A DNA stretch of 64,000 bases. Origin: Opitutia bacterium UBA7350 (GTDB lineage: Bacteria; Verrucomicrobiota; Verrucomicrobiia; Opitutales; Coraliomargaritaceae). Shown one piece after another: positions 30,455-40,725 of the stretch. Numbering within the stretch: position 1 is the stretch's first letter; every line of letters starts with the position of its first letter. Location of the stretch: contig CATINC010000007.1 of assembly GCA_949524905.1 (NCBI GenBank), positions 248,001 to 312,000 of the forward strand, in the 5' to 3' direction. A program made the position numbers and the translations under genes. The notes under the pieces are model-generated. The model saw only the letters and a program-made list of their open reading frames with translations. It did not search any database and was not told where the DNA came from.

Positions 30455-31777
30455 ATGCAGGTGCGTGAATTAGAAGGACCATGGTCCTCGGAGGATTTGT
30501 TGCTGCGTTTTCGAGCTGCGCAGGGTTTCTTTGCTTTGGATAGTGCGCAATCAAATGATGGGCTCGGAAAGTGGAGTTTTTTTGGCGCTAATCCTTATGA
30601 AGTGATAACGAATGGCGCGGATTTAAGCGAGCTACGTGCGGCGATGCAGCGGCATTGTCCGCCAACGCATCCATCGATTCCTTTTACCGGAGGGGCTGTG
30701 GGTTATCTGTCATACGACTACGGGCGGCGACTAGAACGCCTTCCAGAGCAAGCCGCAGATGATCGTCAGATTCCGGATCTACATTTTGGACTATATGATG
30801 GCATTGCCGCACTGGAGCACCGCACGGGTAAGTTGTATTTAATCGCGCATGGTATCCATGCGCCAGAAGCGAAGGTGCTGGATGCATTAGAGTTAATGTT
30901 TAAATCGCCTGCGCCTGAAACAAACTGGGAGCAACCCGTGCGTGGATCTTGGGAGTGGAACTGTACGGAGGCAGATTTCATGTGCTCGGTAGAAGCCATC
31001 CGCGAATACATTGCAAGCGGGGATGCCTATCAGGTGAATTTGTCGCGCCGTGCGCGATGTCGATACCAAGGGGCTCCCATGCAGCTTTACCAAGCTTTAC
31101 GCCGCGGCAATCCCGCTCCTTACGGTGCCTATATTGATTGCGGTCATTGGCAGTTGATTTCGACTTCACCGGAGCAATTTTTACGTAAATCGGGGCAGAC
31201 TTTATCCACTCGGCCGATCAAGGGCACTCGACCTCGGGGAGTGGGCAGTAAAGAGGACGCTGCTTTAGCGGCTGAATTAGAGCATTCAGTAAAAGAGCGT
31301 GCGGAGTTGTTGATGATTGTGGATTTGGTGCGCAATGATCTTGGGCGAGTAGCGGAGTATGGTTCCGTGAAGGTGGAGCAATTATACCATCAGGAATACT
31401 ACGCCCGTGTAATGCACCAAACGGCTCAAGTGCGTGCGCTTATGGCGAAGGGCAGGGATATTTTTGATTGTATTGAAGCACTCTTTCCTGGGGGTTCGAT
31501 AACGGGCGCGCCCAAGGTGCGTGCCATGGAAATCATTGAGGAACTCGAGCCGACTCGGAGAGGGGTCTATTGCGGATCCATGGGCTATATTGGTTTTGAT
31601 GGCGAAGCTGAGCTCAATATTGCCATTCGAAGTCTGCACTTAAAGGACGGATGGCTGGACTATCAGGCTGGAGGCGGTATTGTTTGGGACTCGGACCCGA
31701 AGGCGGAGTTGCAGGAAACCCTGGATAAAGGACGCGCCATCCACGAGAGTATCGAAGCATTATGTCAGCTATCATAA
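30455..31777 (+). CDS. pabB: Aminodeoxychorismate synthase component I (anthranilate/PABA synthase family)
   Basis: SGDAYQVNLSRRA, TRPIKGTRPRG, LMIVDLVRNDLGRV, FPGGSITGAPKVRAMEIIEELEP; followed by pabC-like and fol genes. Confidence 0.92.
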   Translation: MQVRELEGPWSSEDLLLRFRAAQGFFALDSAQSNDGLGKWSFFGANPYEVITNGADLSELRAAMQRHCPPTHPSIPFTGGAVGYLSYDYGRRLERLPEQAADDRQIPDLHFGLYDGIAALEHRTGKLYLIAHGIHAPEAKVLDALELMFKSPAPETNWEQPVRGSWEWNCTEADFMCSVEAIREYIASGDAYQVNLSRRARCRYQGAPMQLYQALRRGNPAPYGAYIDCGHWQLISTSPEQFLRKSGQTLSTRPIKGTRPRGVGSKEDAALAAELEHSVKERAELLMIVDLVRNDLGRVAEYGSVKVEQLYHQEYYARVMHQTAQVRALMAKGRDIFDCIEALFPGGSITGAPKVRAMEIIEELEPTRRGVYCGSMGYIGFDGEAELNIAIRSLHLKDGWLDYQAGGGIVWDSDPKAELQETLDKGRAIHESIEALCQLS

Positions 31778-32577
31778 AAATCGCAGCCGATAGCCGCGTG
31801 GAATTTAAACCAACGGATGCGGGGTTTGCTTACGGTGAGGGCTTGTTTGAAACCATCAAGTGTTTCGATGGTGGGTTTTGTTTCTGGGGAGCGCATTGGG
31901 CGCGTTTGACCGCCTCATCGGCAGCGCTTGGCTTTGACTTACCAGAGGAGGGGGCAGTTTTAGCGGCCTTGCGTGAATGGAAAGCCATTGAAGGCAGCGA
32001 TGTGGAGATTTTGAAATTGTCGCTTTTGCGAGAGGGAGATACGAGCGTGCTTTACCTCTATGGGCGGCCAGCTTTAGCGGATCTGCCGGAGAGTGTGCGC
32101 TTGGGGGTTGAAAAAGATACACGTGTAAATTCTGCTTCGCTATTAACGGGGCATAAGTCCCATAATTATATGGAAAACATGGTTCTTTGGCGCAGAGCGC
32201 AGGCGGCAGGCTACTATGATTATTTGCGCTTAAATACAGAGGGTCACCTGGCGGAGACCTGTGTTGCAAATATTTTCTTTATTAAGGGCGGCGTCCTGCA
32301 TACCCCTGCCTTGGAAACAGGGGTTCTTGGCGGCGTGGTCCGAGCTGAAACCTTGCGGTTAGCTGCGGCGGAAAATATCGAAACGTGTGAAGGCGAGTAT
32401 ACCTTGAAAGACCTCGCACAAGCCGAGGCCGTTTTTTTGACCAATTCCGTGAAAGGGATTGTTTCCGTGGATTCTGTTGAGTCTGTATTTAAGTCCCGTA
32501 AATTAGAGATTGAGCAGGTTGAAACATTGAGCGCCCGACTTGCCGTCGCTGAACAAAATACTTCTGTAATACCTTAA
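31762..32577 (+). CDS. pabC: Aminotransferase class IV / 4-amino-4-deoxychorismate lyase
   Basis: GFAYGEGLFETIKCFDG, GHKSHNYMENMVLWRRAQ, HLAETCVANIFFIKGG; overlaps pabB. Confidence 0.85.
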   Translation: MSAIIKIAADSRVEFKPTDAGFAYGEGLFETIKCFDGGFCFWGAHWARLTASSAALGFDLPEEGAVLAALREWKAIEGSDVEILKLSLLREGDTSVLYLYGRPALADLPESVRLGVEKDTRVNSASLLTGHKSHNYMENMVLWRRAQAAGYYDYLRLNTEGHLAETCVANIFFIKGGVLHTPALETGVLGGVVRAETLRLAAAENIETCEGEYTLKDLAQAEAVFLTNSVKGIVSVDSVESVFKSRKLEIEQVETLSARLAVAEQNTSVIP

Positions 32578-33425
32578 TGACAGCTGATAAAACATTTCAT
32601 ACCCGGCGAAAGGATTTGCCTTTGGGTCAGCAGACACACTTTGCGGGTATTTTAAATTTAACCCCAGATTCATTTTCTGATGGCGGGGATTTCAATCATA
32701 TGGCAGCAGCGAAGGCGCATTTTCACAGCATGGTAAGAGAAGGTGCAGTCATCATCGATATTGGCGGAGAATCAACTCGTCCAGGGTTTGAGCCAGTTTC
32801 TGAGCTGGAAGAATTAGAGCGCGTCATCCCATTTATCGAGTCCATTCGCGAAGAAACGGATGTCTTGATTTCAGTGGACACCTCTAAGAGTGCAGTGGCC
32901 GCCGCCGCTTTGACGGCAGGAGCAGATATTATAAATGATATTTGGGGCGCACAGGGGGATCCCGCCATGGCAGGGGTCATTGGTTCAGCAAAAGCAGGCT
33001 GTATTTTGATGCACAACCGTCCGGCAGAGGCGGCGGGGGTAGGGGACGTTGTTGCTGGCATTTTAGATTTTTGGGAAGCCTCGGTAGCTCGGGTTTTAGA
33101 AGCAGGGGTAGGAGCCGGATCTATTCTCCTGGATCCGGGCTTGGGCTTTGGGAAAACCTATGAAGAGAACTGGGAAATAATGCGCCAACTCAAAGAGTTG
33201 CAGACAGCGGGCTACCCGCTTCTATTGGGGGCATCGCGAAAATCCATGCTGGCTCGCTTGTTGCAAATTGAAGATCCTAAGGCTCGACTCAGTGGAACTT
33301 TGGGGACAACTGCGTGTGCAATTCAGTCTGGAGTTGATTTTCTTCGTGTGCACGATGTACGCGAAAACCGCGAATGCGCGGATGTTTTGAATTATTGCCT
33401 TTATGGAACAAACGACAAAAATTGA
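32577..33425 (+). CDS. folP: Dihydropteroate synthase
   Basis: GILNLTPDSFSDGGDF, IIDIGGESTRPGFEPVSELEELERV, ILLDPGLGFGKTYEENWEIM. Confidence 0.96.
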   Translation: MTADKTFHTRRKDLPLGQQTHFAGILNLTPDSFSDGGDFNHMAAAKAHFHSMVREGAVIIDIGGESTRPGFEPVSELEELERVIPFIESIREETDVLISVDTSKSAVAAAALTAGADIINDIWGAQGDPAMAGVIGSAKAGCILMHNRPAEAAGVGDVVAGILDFWEASVARVLEAGVGAGSILLDPGLGFGKTYEENWEIMRQLKELQTAGYPLLLGASRKSMLARLLQIEDPKARLSGTLGTTACAIQSGVDFLRVHDVRENRECADVLNYCLYGTNDKN

Positions 33426-33771
33426 GTTAAAGGGACTGGAATTTTTTGCTTACCACGGAGTTCTGCCTGAGGAGGCGAAGCTAGGGCAACAATTTTCTGT
33501 GGATGTGATTTTAAAACTGGACTCGGGTCTGCGTTTTGAAAGCGATGCCGTAGAATCTACGGTCAACTATGCGGAGGTATATGCCTTGGTGGATGCCATC
33601 TTTACGGGCGAACGCTTTAATTTAATAGAGCGCGCTGCAGAGGTAATTGCGGGACGGATTCTCAGGGATTTTGGACGGGTCGTTGAAGTAGCGGTGAAGG
33701 TGCGTAAGCCTGCTGCCCCCATCTCTGGTATTTTTGAATATTGCTCGGCGGAGGTGACGCAATGCCGTTAA
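33403..33771 (+). CDS. folB: Dihydroneopterin aldolase
   Basis: IELKGLEFFAYHGVLPEEAKLGQQFSVDVIL..., VNYAEVYALV. Confidence 0.93.
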   Translation: MEQTTKIELKGLEFFAYHGVLPEEAKLGQQFSVDVILKLDSGLRFESDAVESTVNYAEVYALVDAIFTGERFNLIERAAEVIAGRILRDFGRVVEVAVKVRKPAAPISGIFEYCSAEVTQCR

Positions 33772-34274
33772 CACGTGCCTTTGTAGCGTTTGGCAGCAAT
33801 GTTGGTGATCGTTTGGAAACCATGCGAGAGGCCTTGCGTTTGCTGACTGCGGACGGAAAAACGCGACGGATGAAGACAAGTCCAGTTTATCAGAACCGGG
33901 CGGTAGGGATGGGAGACGCCGATCCTTTTTTGAATGCGGTGGTAGAATTTAAAACGGCCTTGGATGCCGATGCTTTGCTTGAGCAGTGTTTTTTGGTGGA
34001 GGCAAAGTTGGGTCGCCAGCGAGCGACCTCATGGCAACCACGTACACTGGATCTAGACTTGCTCGCCTATGGAACTGAGCAGCGCAGGGACGCGCATTTG
34101 ACGCTCCCGCATCCGCGTATTTCGGAACGTGATTTTGTGGCACAACCTTTATGTGATCTGGCGCCTGATTTGGAAATCAATGGGCAAACAATGCAAGCCA
34201 TTGTGGCGGCTCTGCCAGAGTTTGAACTTGAGCTTTTCCGTGAACAGCTGGAAGGGCAGTCTCCAAAGCAATGA
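33762..34274 (+). CDS. folK: 2-amino-4-hydroxy-6-hydroxymethyldihydropteridine diphosphokinase
   Basis: AFVAFGSNVGDRLETMREAL, SPVYQNRAVGMGDADPFLNAVVEF, WQPRTLDLDLLAYG, LPHPRISERDFV. Confidence 0.95.
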   Translation: MPLTRAFVAFGSNVGDRLETMREALRLLTADGKTRRMKTSPVYQNRAVGMGDADPFLNAVVEFKTALDADALLEQCFLVEAKLGRQRATSWQPRTLDLDLLAYGTEQRRDAHLTLPHPRISERDFVAQPLCDLAPDLEINGQTMQAIVAALPEFELELFREQLEGQSPKQ

Positions 34275-34567
34275 AACCCGAGGTTGAAATTGAATATTGT
34301 CCAGGTTGCCGGTGGTTGATGCGAGCAGCTTGGACATCGCAGGAATTACTAACAACTTTTGAGGGAGTGCTTGGAGCCGTGCGTTTGTGCCCATCTGAAA
34401 TAGGTGGTCGTTTTACCGTACGTATCAATGGAGAGCTTGTTTGGGATCGTGCGACCGAGGGACGATTTCCGGAAATGAAGGAATTAAAACAGTTATTGCG
34501 AGACCGCATTGCACCCGATCGCGATTTAGGACACAGCGATCGAAAGGAGAGCTGCGAGCATGACTGA
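34271..34567 (+). CDS. SelT/SelW/SelH (Rdx-type) thioredoxin-fold protein
   Basis: VEIEYCPGCRWLMRAAWTSQELLTTF, IGGRFTVRINGELVWDR; Cys (not Sec) CPGC motif. Confidence 0.85.
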   Translation: MKPEVEIEYCPGCRWLMRAAWTSQELLTTFEGVLGAVRLCPSEIGGRFTVRINGELVWDRATEGRFPEMKELKQLLRDRIAPDRDLGHSDRKESCEHD

Positions 34568-35282
34568 TACTGCAGAGGCCATGGTGGTGGCTGCGAAGGC
34601 ATTGGCGGATGGAGTGGATGCCCTTAACTTTGCTCCACCCACGGAAGTGGTCTATAATCCATTACGCTATGCTTGGGCTGCGCATGAGCAGTACTTAAGA
34701 CTGCATGCTCAAGGAAAGAAGCGGGTTATTTTTATGGGGATGAATCCCGGGCCCTTTGGTATGGCGCAATGCGGAATTCCCTTTGGAGAAATTACCTTGG
34801 TACGTGATTGGGTTGGAGTAGAGGCTGCGGTGGATCAACCTCCGGTAGTGCACCCGAAGCGCCCAATTGAAGGATTTGCCTGCACGCGTAGCGAAGTCAG
34901 CGGGCGGCGTTTGTGGGGTGCTTTTAGGGACCGCTTCGGCAATGCGGAAGCTTTTTTTGCAAACCATTATGTAGCGAATTATTGCCCTTTAGTTTTTATG
35001 GAGTCTTCGGGGAAAAACCGCACGCCTGATAAATTGGCAGCATCTGAGAGGGTGGCTTTAGAGTCATTATGCGCTATCCATTTACAAGCAATTGTTCAGG
35101 CTTTAAATCCGGAATGGGTCATCGGGGTGGGTGCGTTTGCGGAGCAAATGGCTAAGGATGCTCTGGATGGCACGGAAGTGCGTATCGGGCGAATTTTGCA
35201 TCCAAGTCCGGCGAGTCCGGCAGCGAATCGCGGTTGGGCAGAGCAGGCGACTGCGCAGTTAGAGGCCTTGGGTATTTGGTGA
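34560..35282 (+). CDS. Uracil-DNA glycosylase family protein (SMUG1-like)
   Basis: VIFMGMNPGPFGMAQCGIPFGE, EVSGRRLWGAF, NYCPLVFMESSGKNRTPDKL, ILHPSPASPAANRGW. Confidence 0.88.
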   Translation: MTDTAEAMVVAAKALADGVDALNFAPPTEVVYNPLRYAWAAHEQYLRLHAQGKKRVIFMGMNPGPFGMAQCGIPFGEITLVRDWVGVEAAVDQPPVVHPKRPIEGFACTRSEVSGRRLWGAFRDRFGNAEAFFANHYVANYCPLVFMESSGKNRTPDKLAASERVALESLCAIHLQAIVQALNPEWVIGVGAFAEQMAKDALDGTEVRIGRILHPSPASPAANRGWAEQATAQLEALGIW

Positions 35283-35353
35283 AAGTGAACTCCATTTGCA
35301 TTAAAAAATTGTCAACTTTGTTTAAGTATGTCCTTTAATGTAAAGTTTAGACG

Positions 35354-35743
35354 ATGCGTATTACATTATTAAAGTCGAAATTGCTACGGGCAGAGGTAAC
35401 CGATAGGGCTCTTCATTACGAGGGGAGTTTAGCCATCGACATGGATTTTATGAAGGCCGTCGGCCTGCAACCCTACGAGAAAATTTTGGTAGGGAACATC
35501 AGTAACGGTGAACGTTTTGAGACGTATGCTATTGAGGCGCCGCGTGGATCGCATTGCATCGCCCTAAATGGTGCGGCGGCTCATAAAGGGCAACTAGGTG
35601 ATCTGTTGGTGGTGATGGCTTTTGGTGAATTTGAGACGAAGGATGCCTGCGACTGGAAGCCGCAGGTGCTCTTGCTTTCTGACGGCAATCAGGTGTCGGT
35701 ATTAAAAGATAAAGTTCAGGTTGCAAAGGACACTAAGCTCTAA
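35354..35743 (+). CDS. panD: Aspartate 1-decarboxylase proenzyme
   Basis: [25 protein letters not shown] (G-S self-cleavage site), [21 protein letters not shown]. Confidence 0.94.
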   Translation: MRITLLKSKLLRAEVTDRALHYEGSLAIDMDFMKAVGLQPYEKILVGNISNGERFETYAIEAPRGSHCIALNGAAAHKGQLGDLLVVMAFGEFETKDACDWKPQVLLLSDGNQVSVLKDKVQVAKDTKL

Positions 35744-35756
35744 GATTGGGGGTGGC

Positions 35757-36128
35757 ATGATGCTACAGACGAAACAGCGGAACGCTATACTTGAGGTTTT
35801 GCAGGAGGCAAAGCGTCCATTGACTCGAGCGGAGATTTTATCACTGACCCGAAAAAAAATGCCACGTCTCGGGTCTTCTACGGTTGACCGCGCCATTAAA
35901 AAATTTTCTGAGACCTTTGATTTAGTGGGGGTTGATTTTCCAGGACAACCGCGGCGGTATGAATTACCTGCCGAAGGAGAACACCCGCACTTTATTTGTC
36001 GCAAGTGCAACCGGGTGTATGATCTGGAAGGGATTATGGCATTACCGCCATTGCAAGCACCGAAGGGCTATATCGTGATGGGCGGAGAGATTATTTATTC
36101 CGGTATATGTGCGTCATGCAACCAATGA
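35757..36128 (+). CDS. Fur-family transcriptional regulator
   Basis: KQRNAILEVLQEAKRPLTRAEIL...GSSTVDRAIKKFSE...HPHFICRKCNRVYDL...CASC. Confidence 0.88.
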   Translation: MMLQTKQRNAILEVLQEAKRPLTRAEILSLTRKKMPRLGSSTVDRAIKKFSETFDLVGVDFPGQPRRYELPAEGEHPHFICRKCNRVYDLEGIMALPPLQAPKGYIVMGGEIIYSGICASCNQ

Positions 36129-37003
36129 ACCTATTAGCGAGGGCTTGCCTTCTGGTTGTATTTTTACTGGGGTTTGCCTGTTCACCAGCAAAGCAGGATT
36201 TTGGGGGCAAGGTTGACGAAGTTCGACGTTTAGTGAGTTTGGCGCCCAGTCTTACGGAGGCAGTTTTCGCGCTTGGAGCAGGAGACTTATTGGTTGGGCG
36301 TTCTAATTATTGTAATTACCCGACAAGGGCGACTGCAGTGGATAGGGTTGGGCGCATGGATGCACCTAAAGTGGAGCGTATTTTGGCTTTGCACCCTGAT
36401 CGGGTTTTGGTGACAAATTTAACACCTGCAGATGTAGTGGCGAGAATGCAGAAAGTAGGTCTGAGAGTGCTGCATCTGCGTTCGGATCGACTGGGAGACA
36501 TTATCGCGACTTACAAGGAACTCGGTATACTTTTAAATCTCGAGACCAAAGCGGCTCTTTTGATTGATCAGCTTGAGTCGGCGATGGCGACTCTTGCGGT
36601 AAATGATGCTCCGCTTGGCAGTCGCTTAAAGGCCTGTTTGCTCTACGGCCTCGAGGCACCGTATTTTAGTGCTGGCAAGGATACCTTTCCAAGTGAGTTA
36701 ATGGCACAGGCTGGATTTGAAAATCTGGCGGACAAAGCGTCTTTGGCTTGGCCGCAACTCGACTTGGAATGGTTGGTGCAAGAAAACCCCGACTGTTTGT
36801 TTATTGCAACTCGTGAGGACACTCCCTCAAAGGAGGTGAAGCTTCTTCAAATGCGTTCAAGTGAGGTTTGGTCGCAGATCACCGCGGTGCGCAAGGGGCA
36901 AGTTTATTTTATTACCGGAGATGCCCTTTCTGTTCCGGGTCTGCGGGTGATCGATGCTCTTAAGGTTTTTTCTAAAGCACGAGTAGCGATTGAAGTTCCC
37001 TGA
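36125..37003 (+). CDS. TroA/BtuF-like ABC transporter substrate-binding lipoprotein
   Basis: Lipobox LGFAC, VRRLVSLAPSLTEAVFALGAGDLLVGRSNYCNYP; ATGA overlap with the Fur-family gene. Confidence 0.85.
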   Translation: MNLLARACLLVVFLLGFACSPAKQDFGGKVDEVRRLVSLAPSLTEAVFALGAGDLLVGRSNYCNYPTRATAVDRVGRMDAPKVERILALHPDRVLVTNLTPADVVARMQKVGLRVLHLRSDRLGDIIATYKELGILLNLETKAALLIDQLESAMATLAVNDAPLGSRLKACLLYGLEAPYFSAGKDTFPSELMAQAGFENLADKASLAWPQLDLEWLVQENPDCLFIATREDTPSKEVKLLQMRSSEVWSQITAVRKGQVYFITGDALSVPGLRVIDALKVFSKARVAIEVP

Positions 37004-37058
37004 GTGAATGCTTGCAGAGGTAGGCCTTCTTGTGGATAAGGTAGCCACGCATGGAGTT

Positions 37059-37898
37059 ATGAATATTGATCAAACAAATGGTCTCACAGAACGGCTGAAT
37101 GCCACGGAAAGCATTTTACCCGATCTGGAGCAATTCTTACTTAACCTGCAGGCTGGGGATTTTGGAATTGAAACCAAGACCAACGCCTTTGATTTGGTCA
37201 CCGAGGGAGATCTTGCCAGTCAGGCGCGACTCACCGAGTTTATCAGTGAGCGCTTCTCGGGGGACCAAATTATTAGCGAGGAGGCATCCGCCAGCACCGC
37301 AACTCCGCAAGAGGGGTTTTGTTGGGTGCTGGATCCGATTGATGGGACTACTAATTTTGCAAACCGTATCCCTATCTGGGCGATTTCCATTGGTCTTTTG
37401 TATGACGGCCAAACCGTAGGTGGAATTGTTTCAGGGCCTGGCTTAGGCTTACGTTACCGTGGAGCGCTCGGGCAAGGGGCGAGTTGTAATGGTAAGCCCA
37501 TCCATGTGAATAAAAAACCAAGCTTGGGATCGGGTGTGGTGGTGACTGGTTTCCCCTACGATCGAGCGCGGCGAGCGGAACCTTTGTCGCAGGCTTTGGC
37601 AAATATGTTGCGTGAAGCCGGCGGAGTACGACGCCTTGGAGCTGCGGCTCTGGACTTTTGTTTTGTGGCGGATGGTCGTTTTGTGGGTTATTATGAGATG
37701 TCACTTAAGCCATGGGATGCCGCCGCAGGGGTTGTCATTGCTCGTGAAGCTGGGGCGACCCTTTCCAATATGTCGGGCGGAACTTTAGATATTTTTAAGG
37801 ATGAAGGAACTGTGGTAACAAACGGGATAATTCATGATGCTCTGCTGGCACAGGTCGGCCCCATGCTGGATGCCCTCGCATTAGGGGCCTCGACCTAA
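37059..37898 (+). CDS. Inositol monophosphatase family protein
   Basis: [56 protein letters not shown]. Confidence 0.92.
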   Translation: MNIDQTNGLTERLNATESILPDLEQFLLNLQAGDFGIETKTNAFDLVTEGDLASQARLTEFISERFSGDQIISEEASASTATPQEGFCWVLDPIDGTTNFANRIPIWAISIGLLYDGQTVGGIVSGPGLGLRYRGALGQGASCNGKPIHVNKKPSLGSGVVVTGFPYDRARRAEPLSQALANMLREAGGVRRLGAAALDFCFVADGRFVGYYEMSLKPWDAAAGVVIAREAGATLSNMSGGTLDIFKDEGTVVTNGIIHDALLAQVGPMLDALALGAST

Positions 37899-37971
37899 TG
37901 TTCATGCTGTTGACCCAAACGTTTCGAGCCTTGACCTTTATTTTGCCTGCGACAGAGTTTTTTAACTTCAT

Positions 37972-38045
<74 letters not shown>

Positions 38046-38101
38046 CTTGGTTTCTTAACGGGTCAACTCTCTGACTCCGGCTTTTAGCAATAGTTAGAAA
38101 A

Positions 38102-38878
38102 ATGATACGCTCTTTAGGACGAACCGCAATCAGCCTAGTGCATGAGTATGGTGACTGGACGGTATTTAGCTTCAGCTCAATGGCCGGATTTTTGCGTCAG
38201 CGCCGTAGGAGACAAAAACTGGTAACAGCGATCCATGAGATCGGCGGGCGTTGTGTGCCCATTATTTTAACGGTGGGATTATTTACCGGACTGGTGATGG
38301 GTTTGCAATTGTACTACACCCTTGCGCGTTTGGGAGCGGAAGCAGCCCTGGGCGATGCGGTTGGGCTTTCGCTGGTGCGTGAGCTAGGTCCGGTGCTCAC
38401 TGCGCTCATGATCGTGGGGCAATCTGGATCTGCGATGACTTCGGAATTGGGCTTTCAACGCAATGATGAACAGATTGATGCTCTGCAAACAATGGGGATC
38501 GATGCCAAAAGTTTTCTAGTCGGTCCGCGCCTTTGGGCGGCTCTATTTTGTTTCCCTGCGCTTACGGCATTTTTCGACTTAATCGGGGTATTCGGCGGTT
38601 ACCTTACGGGCTCCGTATTGTTGAATGTAGATGCCGGAGTTTATTGGAATCATGTTTTTGATAGCATCACTTGGGCTGATGTGCGAGGGGGCTTTATCAA
38701 AGCGGTTATTTTTGGAGCGCTTACCATTTCGATTTGTTCCTATCGGGGCTTTTATTCGCACTTAAAGTCTAACCTGAGGGGAGTGCGCGGGGTGAGTGAG
38801 TCAGCGACTCGGGCGGTTGTCTTCTCAAGTGTCGCGGTTTTGGCGGCTGATTATTTAATCACTTCATTTTTGATCTAG
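38102..38878 (+). CDS. mlaE: MlaE-type ABC transporter permease
   Basis: LFTGLVMGLQLYYTLARLGAE, GLSLVRELGPVLTALMIVGQSGSAMTSELG. Confidence 0.92.
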   Translation: MIRSLGRTAISLVHEYGDWTVFSFSSMAGFLRQRRRRQKLVTAIHEIGGRCVPIILTVGLFTGLVMGLQLYYTLARLGAEAALGDAVGLSLVRELGPVLTALMIVGQSGSAMTSELGFQRNDEQIDALQTMGIDAKSFLVGPRLWAALFCFPALTAFFDLIGVFGGYLTGSVLLNVDAGVYWNHVFDSITWADVRGGFIKAVIFGALTISICSYRGFYSHLKSNLRGVRGVSESATRAVVFSSVAVLAADYLITSFLI

Positions 38879-38879
38879 G

Positions 38880-39638
38880 ATGGCAGAAAGTTTTTTACAG
38901 ATACGTGGCCTCAAGAAGCACTTCGGCACAAAGCGCGTGCTGGATGGTATTGATCTCGAGATCGCACGAGCCTCGGTTACAACCTTAATCGGTAAGAGTG
39001 GGATTGGGAAATCGGTTTTTTTGAAGTGTATCGCTAATCTGATGACTCCAGATGCTGGGGAGGTTCTCTTGGATGGAGTTGCTATTGGGAATAATCGCCG
39101 CGGAGCGGATCAGTCCGATGGGTTTACTTTTAGTTATATGTTTCAAAACAATGCCCTTTTTGATTCCTTGACGGCCCATGAAAATGTGGCGCTACCGTTG
39201 CGGGAGGCCGTTGGCATGGCAGCGGAGGCGGTGGATCAACGAGTTGAAGAAATACTGAAGCAATTAGACTTGGGCGGGGCGGGTTCGCGTTACCCCGCCG
39301 AGCTTTCTGGTGGAATGCAGAAACGAGTCGCCTTGGCACGTGCCCTAGTTACCAATCCGGAAGTCGTGCTTTTTGATGAGCCGACCACAGGCTTAGATCC
39401 GGAACGCAAATTTGGGGTCTTTGATATGATTGCAGACTATCGTGAACGCTTTGGGTTTACCGCCTTGTTGGTGAGTCATGATATTCCTGAAGTCTTTGAA
39501 ATCAGCGACAAAGTCGCTTGGCTAGATGAAGGTAAAATACGATTTTTTGGAGATCCCTCTGAATTAGCGGCAGATTCACCGCGTTCTTGGTCGGGCTTAC
39601 TTCAGTCCACAGAGGAAGTAGAAACGAATAAATTTTAA
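38880..39638 (+). CDS. mlaF: MlaF-type ABC transporter ATP-binding protein
   Basis: GKSGIGKSVFLKCIANL, ELSGGMQKRVALARALVTNPEVVLFDEPTTGLDP. Confidence 0.92.
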   Translation: MAESFLQIRGLKKHFGTKRVLDGIDLEIARASVTTLIGKSGIGKSVFLKCIANLMTPDAGEVLLDGVAIGNNRRGADQSDGFTFSYMFQNNALFDSLTAHENVALPLREAVGMAAEAVDQRVEEILKQLDLGGAGSRYPAELSGGMQKRVALARALVTNPEVVLFDEPTTGLDPERKFGVFDMIADYRERFGFTALLVSHDIPEVFEISDKVAWLDEGKIRFFGDPSELAADSPRSWSGLLQSTEEVETNKF

Positions 39639-39650
39639 TACTATTAAGGC

Positions 39651-40106
39651 ATGAAAAATAAAAAGATTGAATACTTAGTCGGCTGCTTCGTTTTGGCGGG
39701 TCTTGCCGCAATCCTTTACTTAGCGATTCAGATAGGAGGTGCGCATCTTCTAAGGGGAGACCGCTACGAGTTAAAAGCGCAATTTGATAGTGCCGCGGGA
39801 GTGAATTCCGGCAGTCGAGTAGAAATTGCGGGCGTACGTGTCGGCACTGTTCGGACGGTCGATTTGGACGAAACTTATTACGCCGTCGTGACACTTGAGT
39901 TACCAAACGCGTTAAAACTGGATGAAGACACCGTGGCGTCGGTCAAAACTTCTGGACTCATCGGTGATCGTTTTATCGAGTTGTCACCAGGGGGCTCGAA
40001 TTTTTATCTGGAAGATGGGGACACAATAGATAACACAAACTCGGCGCTCGATATTGAAAGTCTCATCAGTCGTTTTGCGGTTGGAGGCATCGATAAAAAA
40101 GAGTAA
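39651..40106 (+). CDS. mlaD: MlaD (MCE domain) protein
   Basis: EYLVGCFVLAGLAAILYLAIQIG, YELKAQFDSAAGVNSGSRVEIAGVRVGTV, SGLIGDRFIELSPGG. Confidence 0.92.
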   Translation: MKNKKIEYLVGCFVLAGLAAILYLAIQIGGAHLLRGDRYELKAQFDSAAGVNSGSRVEIAGVRVGTVRTVDLDETYYAVVTLELPNALKLDEDTVASVKTSGLIGDRFIELSPGGSNFYLEDGDTIDNTNSALDIESLISRFAVGGIDKKE

Positions 40107-40125
40107 AGTTTTAAAATATATAAAC

Positions 40126-40725
40126 ATGAAGCATCTATTATTTTTATTGGCGTTTGGGATCAGCGCACAAGCAAGTCTTGAACCAGTGGCGGAGTTACAG
40201 AGCACGGTGACTGCCTCGGTGGAAGCCCTATTTGGCGAAGGAAGCGAGACTCAAAGTATTGAAGCAAAGCGTGATGCAGTGAAGACAGCTTTTGAAAAAA
40301 ACTACAACATGGACATCATCATACGACGTGCAATTGGGCGTAATTGGCGTCGCCTTTCTAGCGAAGAACAAGCTCAGATCCTAATGCTGGTTAAAGAAGT
40401 CGTCTTAAAGGCATTCATTGATGGAATGGTAGGAAAATCACGACCGGAAATCAGCTATGATACTGCAGTTGAAAAGGGAGGCAAACGGTTGGAAATACCC
40501 TCAACTATCAAAATCGGAGATCTTAGTTTAGAGGTAAAATACAAGCTGGCTTTGATGCAATCTGGTTGGGAGCTCTACGATCTTGTTGCGGAGGGGATCA
40601 GCCTGGTTTTAAATTATCGCCAGCAATTTGATCAACATTTCCGCCAAGGGAGTGCGTCTGAGCTCATCGAAAAATTAGAAGCATTATTGAAACATGAAAA
40701 ACTGGAACTCGAAACCCAAATTTAA
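40126..40725 (+). CDS. mlaC: MlaC-like (Ttg2D family) phospholipid-binding protein
   Basis: Signal peptide, then FEKNYNMDIIIRRAIGRNWRRLSSEEQAQ..., VKYKLALMQSGWELYDLVAEGISLVLNYRQQF. Confidence 0.85.
   Translation: MKHLLFLLAFGISAQASLEPVAELQSTVTASVEALFGEGSETQSIEAKRDAVKTAFEKNYNMDIIIRRAIGRNWRRLSSEEQAQILMLVKEVVLKAFIDGMVGKSRPEISYDTAVEKGGKRLEIPSTIKIGDLSLEVKYKLALMQSGWELYDLVAEGISLVLNYRQQFDQHFRQGSASELIEKLEALLKHEKLELETQI

Noticed and set aside
34177-34602. 141-aa antisense ORF over folK/SelW-like genes
   Set aside because: Antisense to well-supported coding sequence, low-complexity Pro/Ser composition, no recognisable motif.
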